Positions 51,501 through 62,944 of a stretch of 64,000 nucleotides of DNA are shown in pieces. Source of the DNA: Pieris napi (Eukaryota > Arthropoda > Insecta > Lepidoptera > Pieridae); NCBI RefSeq assembly GCF_905475465.1, contig NC_062259.1, forward strand, positions 6,892,501-6,956,500, written 5' to 3'. The notes beneath the pieces were generated by a model. It was not told the origin of the DNA and did no database searches. It saw nothing but the letters and a program-made list of their open reading frames with translations. Made by a program: the position numbers and the translations under genes. The stretch's first letter is position 1. Each line of letters starts with the position of its first letter.

Positions 51501-54500
51501 AAAAATTATGTAGGTATACATAATTTTTTCACAATTTCCCACATTAAAAGTTTTATACGTTAATAATTCCCCAGTTACTTCAAAAATATAGTATTTAAGG
51601 CATCGTTGTAACTAGAGTAATCATAATAATCCACCGGCAACCCTAAAGTGCAGCCTCAGATTGCATACGTTTCTTTGGTAATTTTTATTTCATAGACAAG
51701 TAAGTGATCAGCCTTCTATCTGACACAATAGATTTTTGGATTTTGGTTTCCTCACGATGTTTTCCTTCACCGTACAAGTGATTGTCAGCGAACATAAAGT
51801 GCACAGCCGGGGATCGAACCTACACCCTCAGCCACGAGGCTTACACTGCTTTTAAATATGAGTCTGTTTGTGTTAACACTATAATGAAAATATTGTGCGA
51901 GCTTGTCTAATATTTGTACGAAATTTTTGTCATAGTAGTTGCACACCAAAACGGCTTCACAGATTTTTGATAATTTGTCCTATTTGATTTGAGAATAGGT
52001 CGAGAATTTCACACTGCTACACCATTAGGGTGGGTCTAGATTTATTTCCTTTTTTGTTTTCATGCTACGTAAAGTAAAGTCAATAAAAGCGGGCTACCCC
52101 ACTGCAAACTATACATAATTCTAATTAGCATTTTTATGCGACACGGAATACGTGTATAAGGTTTTTCACGTAGATTGGTTACGTAGGAATATTACAAAGA
52201 TAAATTATATATAGTTACTGCAATGCAAGCAATGACAAAGTAAAATGTCGTCAGCTTTACTTCACATTATCTATCGATTGTTGATTGATTCAAATCTATT
52301 TTGTAAACCTTCTAACTAAATGTGGTTGAATAATAAGTTCCACTAGCAGTTCTTCTTATAAACCGGTACCCAAAGAAGCTATGTAATGTGTTCGTTGAAT
52401 TTTTCTAAATCCGTCGATGTACTATTTTCTAAGTGGAAGCGATCAAAAGAATTAGTTATCTTATGTTACAGTATTAATCGCAGTTAACGCGTGATTCTTC
52501 TACGACTTACGTCTTTTGAAAAATTTCCCCGCTTAAACTAATATAAACAAAGTTATGTTTTTCTAGCTATGAATAAAAGCTATCATCTGCTATCATAACA
52601 AAAATCTTGAATCATCCTTTTGGTCCATACTTGTGATAAGGCGATGACGCATTATATTAATGAAATATATAATAAATTTTGCAATCTATGATGTGTATGA
52701 ACTATTGTCACGAGCAGAAACTATTCAATTTCTGTAGATTTTGATATGAAGATAGTCTCCAATTAGACAATAAAGCTGCTCTAGCTTTGTATAATTATTA
52801 CACGCAAAGTATATATGAATATAGATATGAACATAGTAAACTCTGTTTACATGTAACGAAAAGGTTATACATTCCTAAAAATTAAGGCAAGTAAAGCTAG
52901 AAATAAAAAACCAATTTCTACCATAAACCTTGACTAAGCGGCGCCTGCAACCTTATTGTTATTCGGCATGATATTGACTAACATTCAAGCTTGTTAGGGG
53001 AGAAATTTAAATCAACTCCCAGTATATTCGAACAAACATGTTTCGAATAAAAATTTACATATATTAAGGATTTACGGTATCAAACGGGAAAATGTGTTTA
53101 TCTAAAGATAACTTTATTGATCTGTTAACGGACCACATTTTAACGGATCCATCAAATATGACGTAGGTTTTTATTAAAATAATGGACAAATAATCTAAAA
53201 ATTTAATCCGAAAATTCTACGCCTCGTAGCATTTACGAGTGTTATGGATATAGAACCCGTAAATGAGATTAATGCCAAGTATACAGCAAATTGCCAAACA
53301 ATTAAAAGCGTTAGTAAACAATCATAAATGACATACACTTTTATTGGTAGAGTCACAAGGACATTCTTATCTAATCTCTACACTTATGGTGCGTGATTGT
53401 ACCTTTTAATCGATGGCGGAATGAAGTCATAAACGTTATCAAGCGAAAAGTCGCTGACCAGAATAATGATTCCAAGTTCCGAGTATACGGCAGCGTATTT
53501 AAAATTTTAGAGTTCAGTTAATTGTAACACCAGTTCGTAAGTTCGAGTCCCGCTTTTGCACCAATGGACTTTGTTTCTATGCGTAACAATCGCTCGAACG
53601 GTGAAGGGAAACCGGCTTGACTTAGACCCAAAGAGTCGATGGCGTGTCAGGCACAGGAGGCTAATCATGAAACAGGTATAGAAATTTGAGGCCTAGACTT
53701 AAAAAGGTTGTAGTTCCACTGATTTTTTTGAAATGAAAAAGTCATTCAAAACTTAATCAGGTGCTTAATTAATTGAATATTAGTTGTAGGTTTCAATTAC
53801 AACATTGAATAATCAAAGCACTACATTGGGGCGACACAGGTCACCAGTCTTTTTTGTCTACTAAGAAATGATTGATACTTCGTCGAGAATCAAACATTTG
53901 GTATTTGGTAATGTGCTATAAAAAGAAGCACATGTCTTTGAAGATTCTCTGAATGAATTCTCCTATGTTGAGAGAAAGCGTCTCCTGAACAAGGTTAAAA
54001 AATTTAGTTCTAATCTTATTTTGTCAACAACTTGAGCTATTTTAAAATGACATTGAAAAAAATTTGGCACTACTCACAAAACAACGTGAAAATATGTTTT
54101 GAAAATGTGCTTTAATAATTATCCGCCCGAGAAATTGATAATTTATTATTTTTCTACAAGACGTAAAACAGGGAATATTCGGACCCTTCACTGATCGATT
54201 GGAGTTAACTGTATCATACAATGCGTAGATCTTCAATAAATATTCGCACAGACAGAGTGTTAGCGCGTGTGGCCTCATTAGTATTTCGAGTGCGGTAAAA
54301 CAATGGCTATGTGAAAGCTGCTAGTAATCCACGTTATATACGCCTCCAGTGAATGTGGGAGTTATCATAATATCTTATACGACCTTGATTTCTTGTTACT
54401 TTTTTAATTATAAGACTAATTTTCGCAATACAAATAAAAGCCGTGCGATTCTGTTAATCCGTGAGTTCACCTCGCACTAACAACGCTCCCTTTGTAACTC

Positions 54501-57500
54501 ACTTAATTTTACTAATCTCATGGTATTCTGTTAAGCAATTTCACATTACGTCTTGACAAGCGGAGGGAGCTTGTAGTTTATTGTTTATCAGAATGCCAAA
54601 TCGTAAAATGACTGCTTCACGACTGATTTGATCGCGAAAACCGCTGTGAGAGTTCGAAAAGTGAGTTACAGAATCGCAAGGCAGCTGGCTGTATAAACCT
54701 TTTTACTAAAGAAGGCCTACTTAAATAAATACGAATAGTATTAATAAGTAAATTGATGTCTACCGTATGGTGTCTACCGTATGGTGTTTACCGTATATAG
54801 AGATTATTGAATTCACATAATTGAAAGCTTAAAAGATGAAAAGAACTTAAGATCGCTTGTAATACATCTTTACTGTCTAGCTGTATTATCATTCATCACT
54901 ATCATTCAATACATATATAAATAACTTTTAAACATCATAGTTATGCGGATATTTATTAACAAAATTAGAAAGGCTAAATCCTCAAATTTTTTTCATGCTT
55001 ACTTCGTTCATTTAATTCGTTGATGTCTTTTGTATTCGATTTGACTCGAGCCAAACAAAAAATTTCTAAGAACCCATATAAGTCGCACCCGTAACCGCCC
55101 GTTCTTCTCGAAAATTCAATAAGCTATTGTTAAAACATTTTAGTTTGCTTTGAACACGAACAAACTTGTTCAAAAATATTCTACGTGTGCAATTCGAATT
55201 ACTTTGTTTTATAATAATATCTTTGGAATTCAATTAATATTGTATTGATTTTAGTAAATACTTATTGCTACATACTGTGAAATTATGTATTTGAATATAT
55301 ACCATAATTAATTTTTCTTAAGTCATCTAATTAACGAACGGTTAGACGGGAAAATTTAGTCGCGTTATAAATGAACTCAATAAATTATATTAAATATTTA
55401 ACATTATTATATTCTACCAGGTCATGAACAAGATTTAAGATGTGGCCATGAACACAAGCAGAGAGAGATATAGCTATAGACGCAGCGGGTCAGTGTTCTC
55501 AACGTTTTCTTTAATAGATGTAAAATAATATCGCTGTGTGTGCAAGAGCGACAAGCTGGAGCGGGTTCGAGAACCACGGTAGGGCGATAACACATGAATC
55601 TTTTGCGTGTGTTGCGCTTGTACCGTGTTTGTATGTGTGTACGCTTCTCTATATGCGCGTGAGGAGGGGAAGCGCGCGATCGAGCTCAGTGGAATTTTCC
55701 ATGGCTGTGTAATTTTGTATAAGGCGCGCCGCGTCGGCGTCCGCCGTCGCCACCGCCCGCTATACACTTCACAATAATATTTCGAAGGCCATATTTCGGC
55801 GCCACGCTTCAGTGAAATACTTTGCCCAAACGCGTATTAAACCTGGGAGTTGCGTTTGTCTCATTTTTAATGTTTGCAGTGATAGAGACAGCACTATTTT
55901 TATGTTCGATTCAAAATTGGTTCAACGTCTGAGAATGCGCCGCGAAAGTTTTTAGTAAATTCTTCAATCTATCATGAATTGGGTTGATTATTTCTTTGAT
56001 TCCAAGAATCAACTTATTCAACAACAACAAAATTAGATTATTTTATGAATTTATATGTCATAATTTTGAAATGACAATCTTATCAATTCTTTTGATTATT
56101 AATTTGAAATTTGTATACTTAGTACTTTTATTGAACTTGATTTCACTCAGATAACAAATAAAAAAAAATTAAATTAAAATCAGCCGGAACTATATTTAAA
56201 AAATAAATATATTACTTAAAGAAATAAAACGCTACGCTTATGTTTTAGTCGGCAAGGTTCGTATGTATTAAAACGTTAATGAAAAATTAACGTTAAGGCT
56301 GGAAAATGTTTATCTATTTGTTGCTAAGAAAATCTCCGATTTCCTTTAACTATAGGATAAAGTTTAACATTGTGGAAATTTTTATTTTGAATTAATTAAT
56401 TCGTTGATTTACTCGACTGTTGAATATAATAAAATAACAGCTATACACGATACGTTACCCGGTATCCCACCTACTAGGCAAACACTACTCTCACATCGCC
56501 TCTCTCATCCTCGAGGTCGTAGGTTCGAACTCCGGCTGTTCACTAATGGACTTTCTATCTAGGTGTGCATGGAACACTCGCTCGTACGCTGAAGAAAAAT
56601 ATAAGGAAACCGGCATGCCCTAGACCCAAAAAATTGCGCGGTGCATGTCAGGAACAGAAGGCTGTTCACCTTGCCTTTTAGAATAAACAAATGATCATGA
56701 AATATATATAGACATCTGAAGCCCAGACCTAAAAGGTTGTAGCGCTACTGGTTTGGAGGTTAAAAGGGTTAAAATATTGTATTTTTTTTTATTTGAAGTA
56801 ATATATGATAAAGCAAGTTATGTACTTATACTGGGAGCCCAAGTATACTGTTTATTTTTCGAGGGTAGACTTCTGAGTAAATTTTTTAGGCTTAGTCCAG
56901 AATTTACTACCCCAGAAACTCAAAAACCGACCCAGGATATTCGGTTACTTGTTTATTTGGTAAAACAGAACTAGTTTCAAACTTCTTATTAGTTTTTGGA
57001 TATGGGAATACATTATTTTATATTTATCACGTTAAAAGAAACACAACGTTCAAGGTTCTAGTTTCAAATTCTAATAACAGAAGAAATATTTTCAAATAGA
57101 ACTCTCTCAAACAATTGAAAAACTTAAATACGTATGCAATTATAATTTAAAATAAGTTAATTACTGTATTTTTAATGAAGAAAGTAAGAAATAAATGAAC
57201 ACTACTAAGTAATTTCGCTCGTGTATATATAGTAGATATAGTTTACTTATATTTATAGTTCAATTTAGTTTAATAATAATTAAAATAAACATAAGTCGAT
57301 ATTATAACATTTACAAATTGAAATTAGCTTTATAACTCAACGTAATATATTAAATGCATTTAGGCATTTAATATATTAATGTATGTTTACACGAACAAAA
57401 TTTCTGACGCAGCGAGTAATCTGATCGAAATCTGATATCGGAATTTTTATAAATTATTATTCTATAATATACCAGCTATAGCGCGTTGAAAGTTTTCTTT

Positions 57501-59271
57501 TATCGGTTGATATTACGACAGATATTTCTACTTTGTTTTATATTGTGTACCGATTGTTATCTTTCTATTGATAAAATCTAATGAAAATCCATTGCACATA
57601 AAAGTTCTAAGCGTAATGACATTGCTACAAAGTTCTGGTGTTCCATGAATCATTTAAGGATATTAATATAAATAAATATTATTATATGTAGTAACTTCGA
57701 AAAGGAGATATGTATTTCTATATAACCGTGATAACTTCCAAAAACTATATATGTAGATGTATACTAACATTATAAACAAACCGATTCTAATCTGAAAAAA
57801 ATATTTAATTGCAATTTTATATCGAAAAAGTTTTGAAAATGTTCACTTTACTCATAATCAAATATCTTTATAGGATCGCCACAATAACTTCAGACATCAT
57901 TTTAGGGATATGTACTTATTATTTTTTTTTTTTGGGCTTTTACTGTTTCCCTTAAAATTTAAATAAGTTTGTAACCGAAATCCAAATACACGAATTTTAT
58001 TGGATACGTTTTGACGTGTGTTTTTTAAGATTTTCATTACTTAAATTTTGTCTCTTCCTGTCCGTGTTTAGTCAGTTTTGACGGCGAAACAAGATTGAGT
58101 TTGTGAATAACAGTGTTAATAGCATTATTTTCATTGCAAAAATCCTTAGCTTGTTAATGCTGTAATAAATTTTCTTTTGAATTCCTTAAGAATCACATGT
58201 ACTGTAAACATTTCAAAAGTACTGTAAAAATGAATTCATTTTATTACTAACATTGAAATACGATGTATTTCGATTACGTAACAACACAAGGCGGTTTATA
58301 AACGGTTTTGGTACGAAAGGAAGTGCAATAAATAGACCGCGATATTCACTGAAACTAAGTCTAACTTAATAAGATGTAAACCGCAAAAATCATCACTATT
58401 ACAACATACTTAAGATTGAAAAACCTCTGACAACTCTTGAAGCGTTCATTTGGAAATGCAATGTATGGAAAGTATATTGAAACAAAAGAGAAATCAAATT
58501 GCACCTAGCGTATAAACGCGAGCATAAAATATTTACTAATATTAGATAAAATCGCTTTACGACGTGGAGGACATATTTCGAATATAGGGACGCGGCAAAA
58601 TGCTCTACTTACACGTTTACTTCTAGAACGCATGCTTAAATTTGAAATGACATTATCCGTATATTTAATGTGTTTAATACTTTTTATTCAAATTGTAAGT
58701 CACTGGATAATTAATGCAACCGTAAGCTGTTGAAATTTTGTAAGTACGTCGTTCTTTTAATTAACACATCATTGAACCACGTTTTATATCTAACCGTTGT
58801 TGGTTAGGATAAATAATTACGACGCTATATATGGATCTATCAATATGTAGAGCATTGTAATTTCGATCAAAAAGTTTATGAGTAAAAATTTATGTTAAAC
58901 CAATGGTTAAGTATTTTTAGATACTCAGTTACTTCGGTTTTTAAGTGATATTTGGTCAGCGTTAACGTTGCTCTATCTAGCTCTTTAAATCTGCGACTAT
59001 TGCAATCGTCTTTCCACACGATAAATTACTTTCATATTTTGTAAAATTACTTTGAAATTTTTAACTAAATATGTATTTGTAATTCATAATTCGCTAAGCA
59101 ATCCAAACATTTCAGTTTACGTAGGATCATATAATATTCCTGACGCACGTTTATGGAATATCGCACAGCGTTATCCTAAATATATATTTATTTATAAATT
59201 GAAAAACTTACCTTAAACACTGCAGGAGCCAATGGAATGGCAGCTTGATTGTGAAGATGCTTCTTCGACAT
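39573..59271 (-). CDS. SLC36 / proton-coupled amino acid transporter (pathetic-like), six coding exons
   Basis: Coding exons in transcript order are 59271-59212, 42972-42887, 41526-41386, 41229-40957, 40714-40157 and 39987-39573. All introns are GT/AG; the sum is 1,533 nt, giving 510 residues and a TAA stop. The family moves small amino acids with protons across plasma or endolysosomal membranes; in flies pathetic also feeds growth (TOR) signalling. Seen here: a cytosolic N-terminus of about 95 residues, NPFEHRKLAHPTSD (84-97), then TM1 with HLLKGSLGSGILAMP (103-117). His103 aligns with the proton-coupling His55 of human PAT1 (family knowledge). LLGCCCVYIVFV lies at 198-209 and the signature ALEGIGVVMPLENNMK at 307-322, followed by LPQDEVLGQ and the terminal membrane segments. 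About 11 hydrophobic spans and a normal family length indicate an intact gene. Intron lengths are 16,239, 1,360, 156, 242 and 169 nt. The start is the only ATG in the phase-0 first exon. Which fly paralogue is the orthologue cannot be settled here. Confidence 0.95.
42124..42187 (-). CDS. Candidate alternative exon B of the SLC36 gene
   Basis: This 64-nt interval on the - strand lies between ataattaaggcag| and TTCAG|gttcgg. It needs one base from the preceding exon (exon A supplies G), reads 20 codons (EAEVCRYALTASPSRALSLF) and leaves AG. That completes an Arg codon with the first base of coding exon 3. Exons A and B are thus in phase only when used together. The stretch is GC-rich within AT-rich intron. 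Skipping both also keeps frame (exon 2 to exon 3). Confidence 0.5.
42275..42402 (-). CDS. Candidate alternative exon A of the SLC36 gene
   Basis: This 128-nt interval on the - strand is much more GC-rich than the intron around it. It is open in the frame supplied by coding exon 2: one base, 42 codons, one base. It ends at CACCG|gtacat and could begin after gactgttaag. The reading includes GKMRAASTRSKSLDDLDHL and MDSYT, a Ser/Arg/Asp-rich cytosolic-type sequence. Its closing phase matches candidate exon B only, not exon 3. An internal ATG at 42344 in good context (GGAAAGATG) would let it act as an alternative first exon instead, giving a 506-residue protein. The acceptor is pyrimidine-poor, which favours the first-exon reading. 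This is inference; no transcript evidence is available. Confidence 0.5.
43240..43370 (+). promoter_or_regulatory. E-box plus TATA segment with splice-donor-like end
   Basis: GCCACGTGATCAC (43250-43262) contains the CACGTG E-box core. TATAAATAGG follows at 43283. A 23-codon open stretch from ATG 43304 reads into a TTTAG|gtaatg donor (43364/43365). It lies inside intron 1 of the oppositely oriented SLC36 gene. The TATA box is only 21 nt before the ATG, and no initiator sits at -30, so this is a weak candidate. Confidence 0.2.
43426..43880 (-). pseudogene. LINE (second family) RT C-terminus and 3' UTR
   Basis: On the - strand the reading is RTRLSKVSNSFLGKGILFFN, KIPEALLSLPFNKFKKCIK, an internal TAA, then KLCKKAYYKVNDYLVDKRAW and TAG. 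This is the same protein tail as at 14.2 kb (NSFLGKG../HSLYGNC.., FYNKLP/FFNKIP, NKFK). The 3' UTR keeps a counterpart of the gtggcggaaagtttcttgcc block and ends in a run of T. 5'-truncated and inactive. Confidence 0.8.
46588..46877 (-). repeat. tRNA-derived SINE
   Basis: Same family as 28.95 kb, in intron 1 of the SLC36 gene. Head AGCAGTGTTGGCCTAGTGAC; B box GAAGGTTCGATTTCC; body GAACGGTGAAGGAAAACGTC. The ORFs here (88 codons on -, 86 codons on +) are readings of the SINE. Confidence 0.85.
48789..49270. mobile_element. Harbinger-like MITE, 482 bp, TAA target duplication
   Basis: 24-bp terminal inverted repeats (48789-48812 and 49247-49270) match at 23 positions; each begins or ends with TGG(T)(G/A)GC and contains TGTACACACTCGGCGAG. 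They are flanked by TAA on both sides (48786-48788, 49271-49273), the TWA-type duplication of PIF/Harbinger elements. Both arms are GC-rich and carry further inverted GTGTACA/TGTACAC copies (48865-48881 and 49087-49105). The AT-rich centre has MDVATAAAVCLCA and, in another frame, PWRRRRWSLYTATE, possibly a remnant of a transposase N-terminus (inference). The 60-74 codon ORFs here are by-products of the GC-rich arms. Confidence 0.8.
50685..51045 (-). mobile_element. Helitron-like repeat with 5' terminus retained
   Basis: On the - strand it starts TCTATACTAATATTATAAAG, preceded by A. This is the start shared by many lepidopteran Helitrons (recalled). It continues with TACTGAACTGATTTTAAAAA and TCAATAGAAAGCCAGGCT. 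No CTAG-type 3' end is identifiable on the other side. It is homologous to 7.70-8.12 kb. Confidence 0.55.
51630..51855 (-). repeat. tRNA-derived SINE, partial
   Basis: On the - strand: GTAGGTTCGATCCCCGGCTG (B box) and ACGGTGAAGGAAAACATCGT. The A-box region is shortened by deletion (AGCAGTGTAAGCCTCGTGGC). Same family as 28.95 kb. Confidence 0.75.
53530..53745 (+). repeat. tRNA-derived SINE, partial
   Basis: + orientation: GTAAGTTCGAGTCCCG (B box), CACCAATGGACTTTGTTTCT, GCTCGAACGGTGAAGGGAAA and a tail AAAAAGGTTGTAGTTCCACTG with a T run. The A box is missing. Confidence 0.75.
54757..54797. repeat. Short tandem repeat, 14-bp unit x 3
   Basis: gtctaccgtatggt is followed by a second copy and a third ending ttaccgtata. 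The stretch is 41 bp, with no other feature attached. Confidence 0.8.
55440..55860. promoter_or_regulatory. CpG-rich island in intron 1 of the SLC36 gene
   Basis: GC rises sharply (aaggcgcgccgcgtcggcgt, tccgccgtcgccaccgcccg, aagcgcgcgatcgagctc). The - strand, the gene's own sense, is open for 97 codons, with several CACACA/GTACAAG motifs and a possible donor ACACG|gtacaa. The island lies 3.4 kb downstream of the first coding exon. An alternative promoter or UTR exon of the transporter is possible (inference). No domain is seen in the ORF. Confidence 0.35.
56465..56756 (+). repeat. tRNA-derived SINE
   Basis: + orientation: ACCTACTAGGCAAACACTAC (A-box region, altered), GAGGTCGTAGGTTCGAACTC (B box), GGAAACCGGCATGCCCTAGA and tail AAAAGGTTGTAGCGCTACTG. 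Same family as the others. Confidence 0.8.
57343..57378. repeat. Perfect 15-bp hairpin
   Basis: TAATATATTAAATGC (57343-57357) and its exact inverse (57364-57378) flank a 6-nt loop. It lies in intron 1. It could be a relic of a small MITE or a folded RNA element; nothing else supports either. Confidence 0.85.
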
Positions 59272-59320
59272 TTCGGATATTTTCCGTATACACCACCCCA
59301 AAAATAAACTGCCTTATCCG
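59212..59320 (-). other. First coding exon of the SLC36 gene with its 5' UTR; acceptor shows another UTR exon upstream
   Basis: The 60 coding bases give MSKKHLHNQAAIPLAPAVFK and end at AAG|gtaagt, phase 0. Upstream on the - strand, a pyrimidine run ending in tttgtag (59321-59334) forms a good splice acceptor. The exon therefore probably begins at 59320 and is preceded by a non-coding exon. That exon most likely lies in the GC-rich stretch at 59.52-59.72 kb, but its donor is not certain. Confidence 0.75.
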
Positions 59321-59519
59321 CTACAAAGAAAAAACTTTAAATTGCTCAAAAAACCGCGTAACTGAAAAAAGGTCAATGCTATAATCACCGACTCCGAAAG
59401 TTGTGATCAACTTTATGATCACTATTAAATATATTATCGATCGCCGTCTTTGCGGATTAACGTGTCTATTTAAAAATTTTGAATATGCTTTATGGCAGTG
59501 ATTTGAAATGTAAAGTTGA

Positions 59520-59740
59520 TAGTTGAACGAATAAAAAGATATAAGCGTGAGGACGTCTAATCGCTCTCACGGTTACGTCGGCAATGAGCCGTCGGTTCAA
59601 AACCGGTACCGAGTACTGGGTTATGGGTAGACGAGCAAGCGCGCTGAGCGGTGTGCGGGCTGATGTATTGTATCGGTACCGCGAATCGGCGCCATGGCCG
59701 GCCGTGGTGTTATTCATGTAATCAGCGTGACGTCAACGAT
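59520..59740 (-). promoter_or_regulatory. GC-rich region upstream of the SLC36 gene, probable promoter / first UTR exon
   Basis: The segment 59,550-59,710 is clearly GC- and CpG-rich against an AT-rich background, and it lies 230-450 nt upstream of the acceptor of the first coding exon. A consensus CRE/ATF octamer TGACGTCA sits at 59728-59735, on the upstream side. No convincing TATA box is seen, so a housekeeping-type start is inferred. The 62-75 codon ORFs here look incidental. Confidence 0.45.
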
Positions 59741-60390
59741 TCTCTGACGACAATTTGAATTTCATAAACGTGTAGTGATGGACTAAATAACTAGAATTTT
59801 TTAAACGCAAGAGAAGATACTTATATTTAAAAAAAGTAATAAAGACGTAAACAACACGTACAAATTCCCATATAATAAAGTGGAGGTTCATGTGTAGAAT
59901 AAAGTTTTAAATTACTTGTATTGACACAAGTACAAGTCTTAAAATCGTGACGACATTGTACCTCCGTTACATTATTTATAGAGATTACAGACGTGTAAAC
60001 TTTGAGCATTAACAGGCGTATCGACACCATAACCTCAATTTTCATTTGTAAAACAATTTGATAAGTTTCAGCAAGTATTTACATTCTTATCCAAGAACTT
60101 TGTAAACCTAATTTTCGAGTCTCAAAAATATATAATTTTGTACGTTTATTAATATACCACTAATAATTAATTAAATAATAAAATGAAAGAGCAATCTCTT
60201 CTTAATTTCTCTTCTCTCAATGGGTACAATATTTGACAAATTTTATATCGCATCCAGCATACCAGCATACATTATCCATCCAAGAGTATATTTCGCTTTA
60301 ATACGTTTACGTGAATAAGCACACTATTGTATGACGACAAAACTACTGAATAAATACAGCGCCAATTTTCCTGTGTATAGGTTTTAGTAT
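59741..60390. other. AT-rich intergenic sequence upstream of the SLC36 gene
   Basis: No coding or repeat signal that I can support. Confidence 0.5.
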
Positions 60391-60394
60391 AAAG

Positions 60395-60825
60395 TTTTTT
60401 TAACATAACAGGGGGCAAACGGGCAGGAGGCTTATCTGATGTTAATTGATACCGCCCCCCATGGATTCTCACATTGCTAGTAGGCTCGCAAGTCCGTTGC
60501 CGGCATTTTAAGAATTAGTGCGCTCTTTTCTTCAAGGACCCTAAGTCGAATTGGTTCGGAAATATTTCAGTGGATAGCTGGTTACAATAGTAGTGATGCG
60601 CGGTAAGAACTGCCTTAAGAAACGCTCAGCTGTGGAACGACGGACGTCAAAGTGATACGGGTTGGTATTTCGTACAATTCGTCGGAACACACTCCATGGT
60701 AAATAAGGTAGAAGAGGCAGTGCAGCCACATATCTCTACGCTTCGCCAAGGGATCAATCCACTCCGTAAAAAGGGCAGCCCGTGCGTCCATCACCGCGTT
60801 TTGAATTCCCCTCTGAGCGTCCTCC
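60395..60825 (-). pseudogene. Jockey-like LINE tail, degraded
   Basis: On the - strand, matches to the 10.65-11.35 kb element run in order: LFTEWIDPLAKRRDMWLHC (cf. LSERLDPLALRRDVGSLC), FYLIYHGVC, a deletion, YHFDVRRSTAERFLRQFLPR, and the HGGRYQLTSDKPPARLPPV end at 60410-60465. Frameshifts and stops break it. Confidence 0.8.
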
Positions 60826-61055
60826 CCCAGGAATTTTAAAAATCAAGCGCGTGTGGTCTGGGGAAGTCTATGTTTCTTCTGCACCATCATACGAGCATTT
60901 CTTAGGGAGGGGGGATGCGCTCCAAGAATCTCAGTGTCCGCAATAGTACGGGCGAGTACTATATTCATATAAATAATATTTCTGTGAGACAGTGCTGCCC
61001 CGGTCGTGGAAGGCACGACCACGACCATTGACTGAAGCCCGAAAGCAACAGTATA
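60826..61055. other. GC-rich segment next to the LINE tail, unrecognised
   Basis: ctcctcccccagg-type composition with tgccccggtcgtggaaggca and the palindromic-looking gtcgtggaaggcacgaccacgac (61004-61026). The - strand is open for 61 codons. It may be another retroelement fragment adjoining the Jockey-like tail. Confidence 0.3.
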
Positions 61056-62940
61056 GCACTCTATAATGCTACATTGCCACTAAATTATGCTTAGAATTTG
61101 ATTTAGTGCTTACACTTTTTACTTATAATAATGAGAGAACAATATTGTGTCTATAAAAAGTTAGTACAGTACAGTACTCTCAATTCGAAATTATTCCTAC
61201 ATTGAACCAAATATCACATTTGATTTATAGATATTTCCATTCATTATTAAATCCTCTGCATAAATTGGTATTTATTTATGTTTCTCAACGTACGCATATT
61301 TTCTAAACCAGCAGAAGTAAATACGGTCACTGACCTGGCCGATGTGGTCTAAAATTAAAATGTTGCTTTTATTTCAAATAGTTGGTCGATTGAATCATTC
61401 TTCATTATTTTTCATACATTGTTACGAAACTGGATTCAAATGCGTGTTACACAGTTTACATGAGGTCTTATTCCCGTCTTTAATATTAACAAATTAATTA
61501 AAACACTGTTTATAGGACCTATTTGCTGGAAACAAACGGACGGAGAAACTATCCTTGTATAAAGAATTGATTACATCCTCCTTCGATTTCGAGGACAAAT
61601 AGGAAACATATCCCCTCCAATTTAAGGCTTAAATTTTTTATGGCATGGTATAATCACCGAATATATGCAGTTCATGGAGATCAGTCAGTTGGCTGGTGGT
61701 TGATCAGATGGTATATAATTTTGAATCTAGAAATTGTCAACACTACAATTTTTAAACGAATTCGAAACGGGTTATTACGGAAATTAAGGACTTCCCTTAA
61801 TTCCCTGGAAACATCGTGATGGTACAGCGCCGGAAGTTAATCAATAGCGAAAGCTTTTCCGATGTTTGCCTTTGTAGTATATATAGTTTTTTTCAATGTT
61901 ACCTTGGTTATCGAGTTAGCACTTGAAATACATGACAATGACCAAGTTCATTCTAGTATTAGAGACAGATCCTTCTAGCAAGATATACAGTAGATGATTA
62001 TTTAGATTGTATGTTAAGATACAAACAGAATAGATCATAAACTATAAAGATCGTAATAAAAATTATTGCATACTACTCCGTACATACTAATACATGAAAA
62101 AAGTATGAATGACGCCGAGCAGGCCATTTTCGGACCACAATAACTCTATAAAATCTTGACGAATATTTAGTATAATAACTCTTTTATGTTTATGAATGCC
62201 AATAGTACAATGGAGATTATATGGACCTATTACGAGAATAGTAATTTTATTACCACATTTCAAAAAGGTGACAGCTTAAATACTTTGTGACAAACAATTT
62301 GTTATTGTAACGTTGCTAGTTTATGTTCATATTTAAGCGATACATAATTAAAAAAGTCATTGGATATTGGAACCGTGAACTAAGTAAATTATGCACTCGT
62401 TTATTATATGAAAAATCGAGTAAGTATAAATATTCATGATTTTCGTAGATATTAAATGAATGTCATGATACTCGTATAAATTTTCCACTTAATTAGGTTT
62501 GAAGTTTATTAAAACCGTACAATGAGAAGAAATATTAAAAATCAAAAGTTAAAATAACATGCCATTACGCATTAAGTTAAGAAATAAAATATAATTTCCA
62601 TTTGCAACTTTTTCTCAATTCGACCAAAAAATTGTATCATATCTTCCTGCCGTTGAATCTCTTTCAAGATGTCTAGACTCTCTATTAAATTGTGAAGTCA
62701 GTCCTTTACAAATGTATTTATGGAAATATCAATTGATCAATGAACAAAATAATTCAAGCGTTTGCGAATTCTTTAAAAATTCTATACATCTAAATCAGAA
62801 ATAAAATTGCTTCCCACCGTCTGCACCTACGTAGGTTAATTTCAGAATCGAGACGTAGCACAAAACATTAAACTCGTATTGATTCGTATTTGCAATCAAA
62901 AAACTTTTGACATACAGGAATCACTTAGCGCTAAGCCTCT
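61056..62940. other. AT-rich intergenic sequence, nothing recognised
   Basis: No gene, repeat or regulatory element could be supported. Confidence 0.5.
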
Positions 62941-62944
62941 CAAT

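Larger units (their letters stand above)
42973..59211 (-). other. First coding intron of the SLC36 gene (16.2 kb)
   Basis: The donor is AAG|gtaagt at 59211 and the acceptor tttcag at 42973. The intron holds a LINE tail (43.43-43.88 kb), SINEs (46.6, 51.6, 53.5 and 56.5 kb), a Harbinger-like MITE (48.79 kb), a Helitron 5' end (51.0 kb) and a CpG-rich island (55.4-55.9 kb). The remaining parts (44.0-46.5, 46.9-48.4, 49.3-50.6, 51.9-53.5, 53.8-55.4 and 56.8-59.2 kb) are AT-rich. I see no supportable gene in them, only short chance ORFs. Confidence 0.85.
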
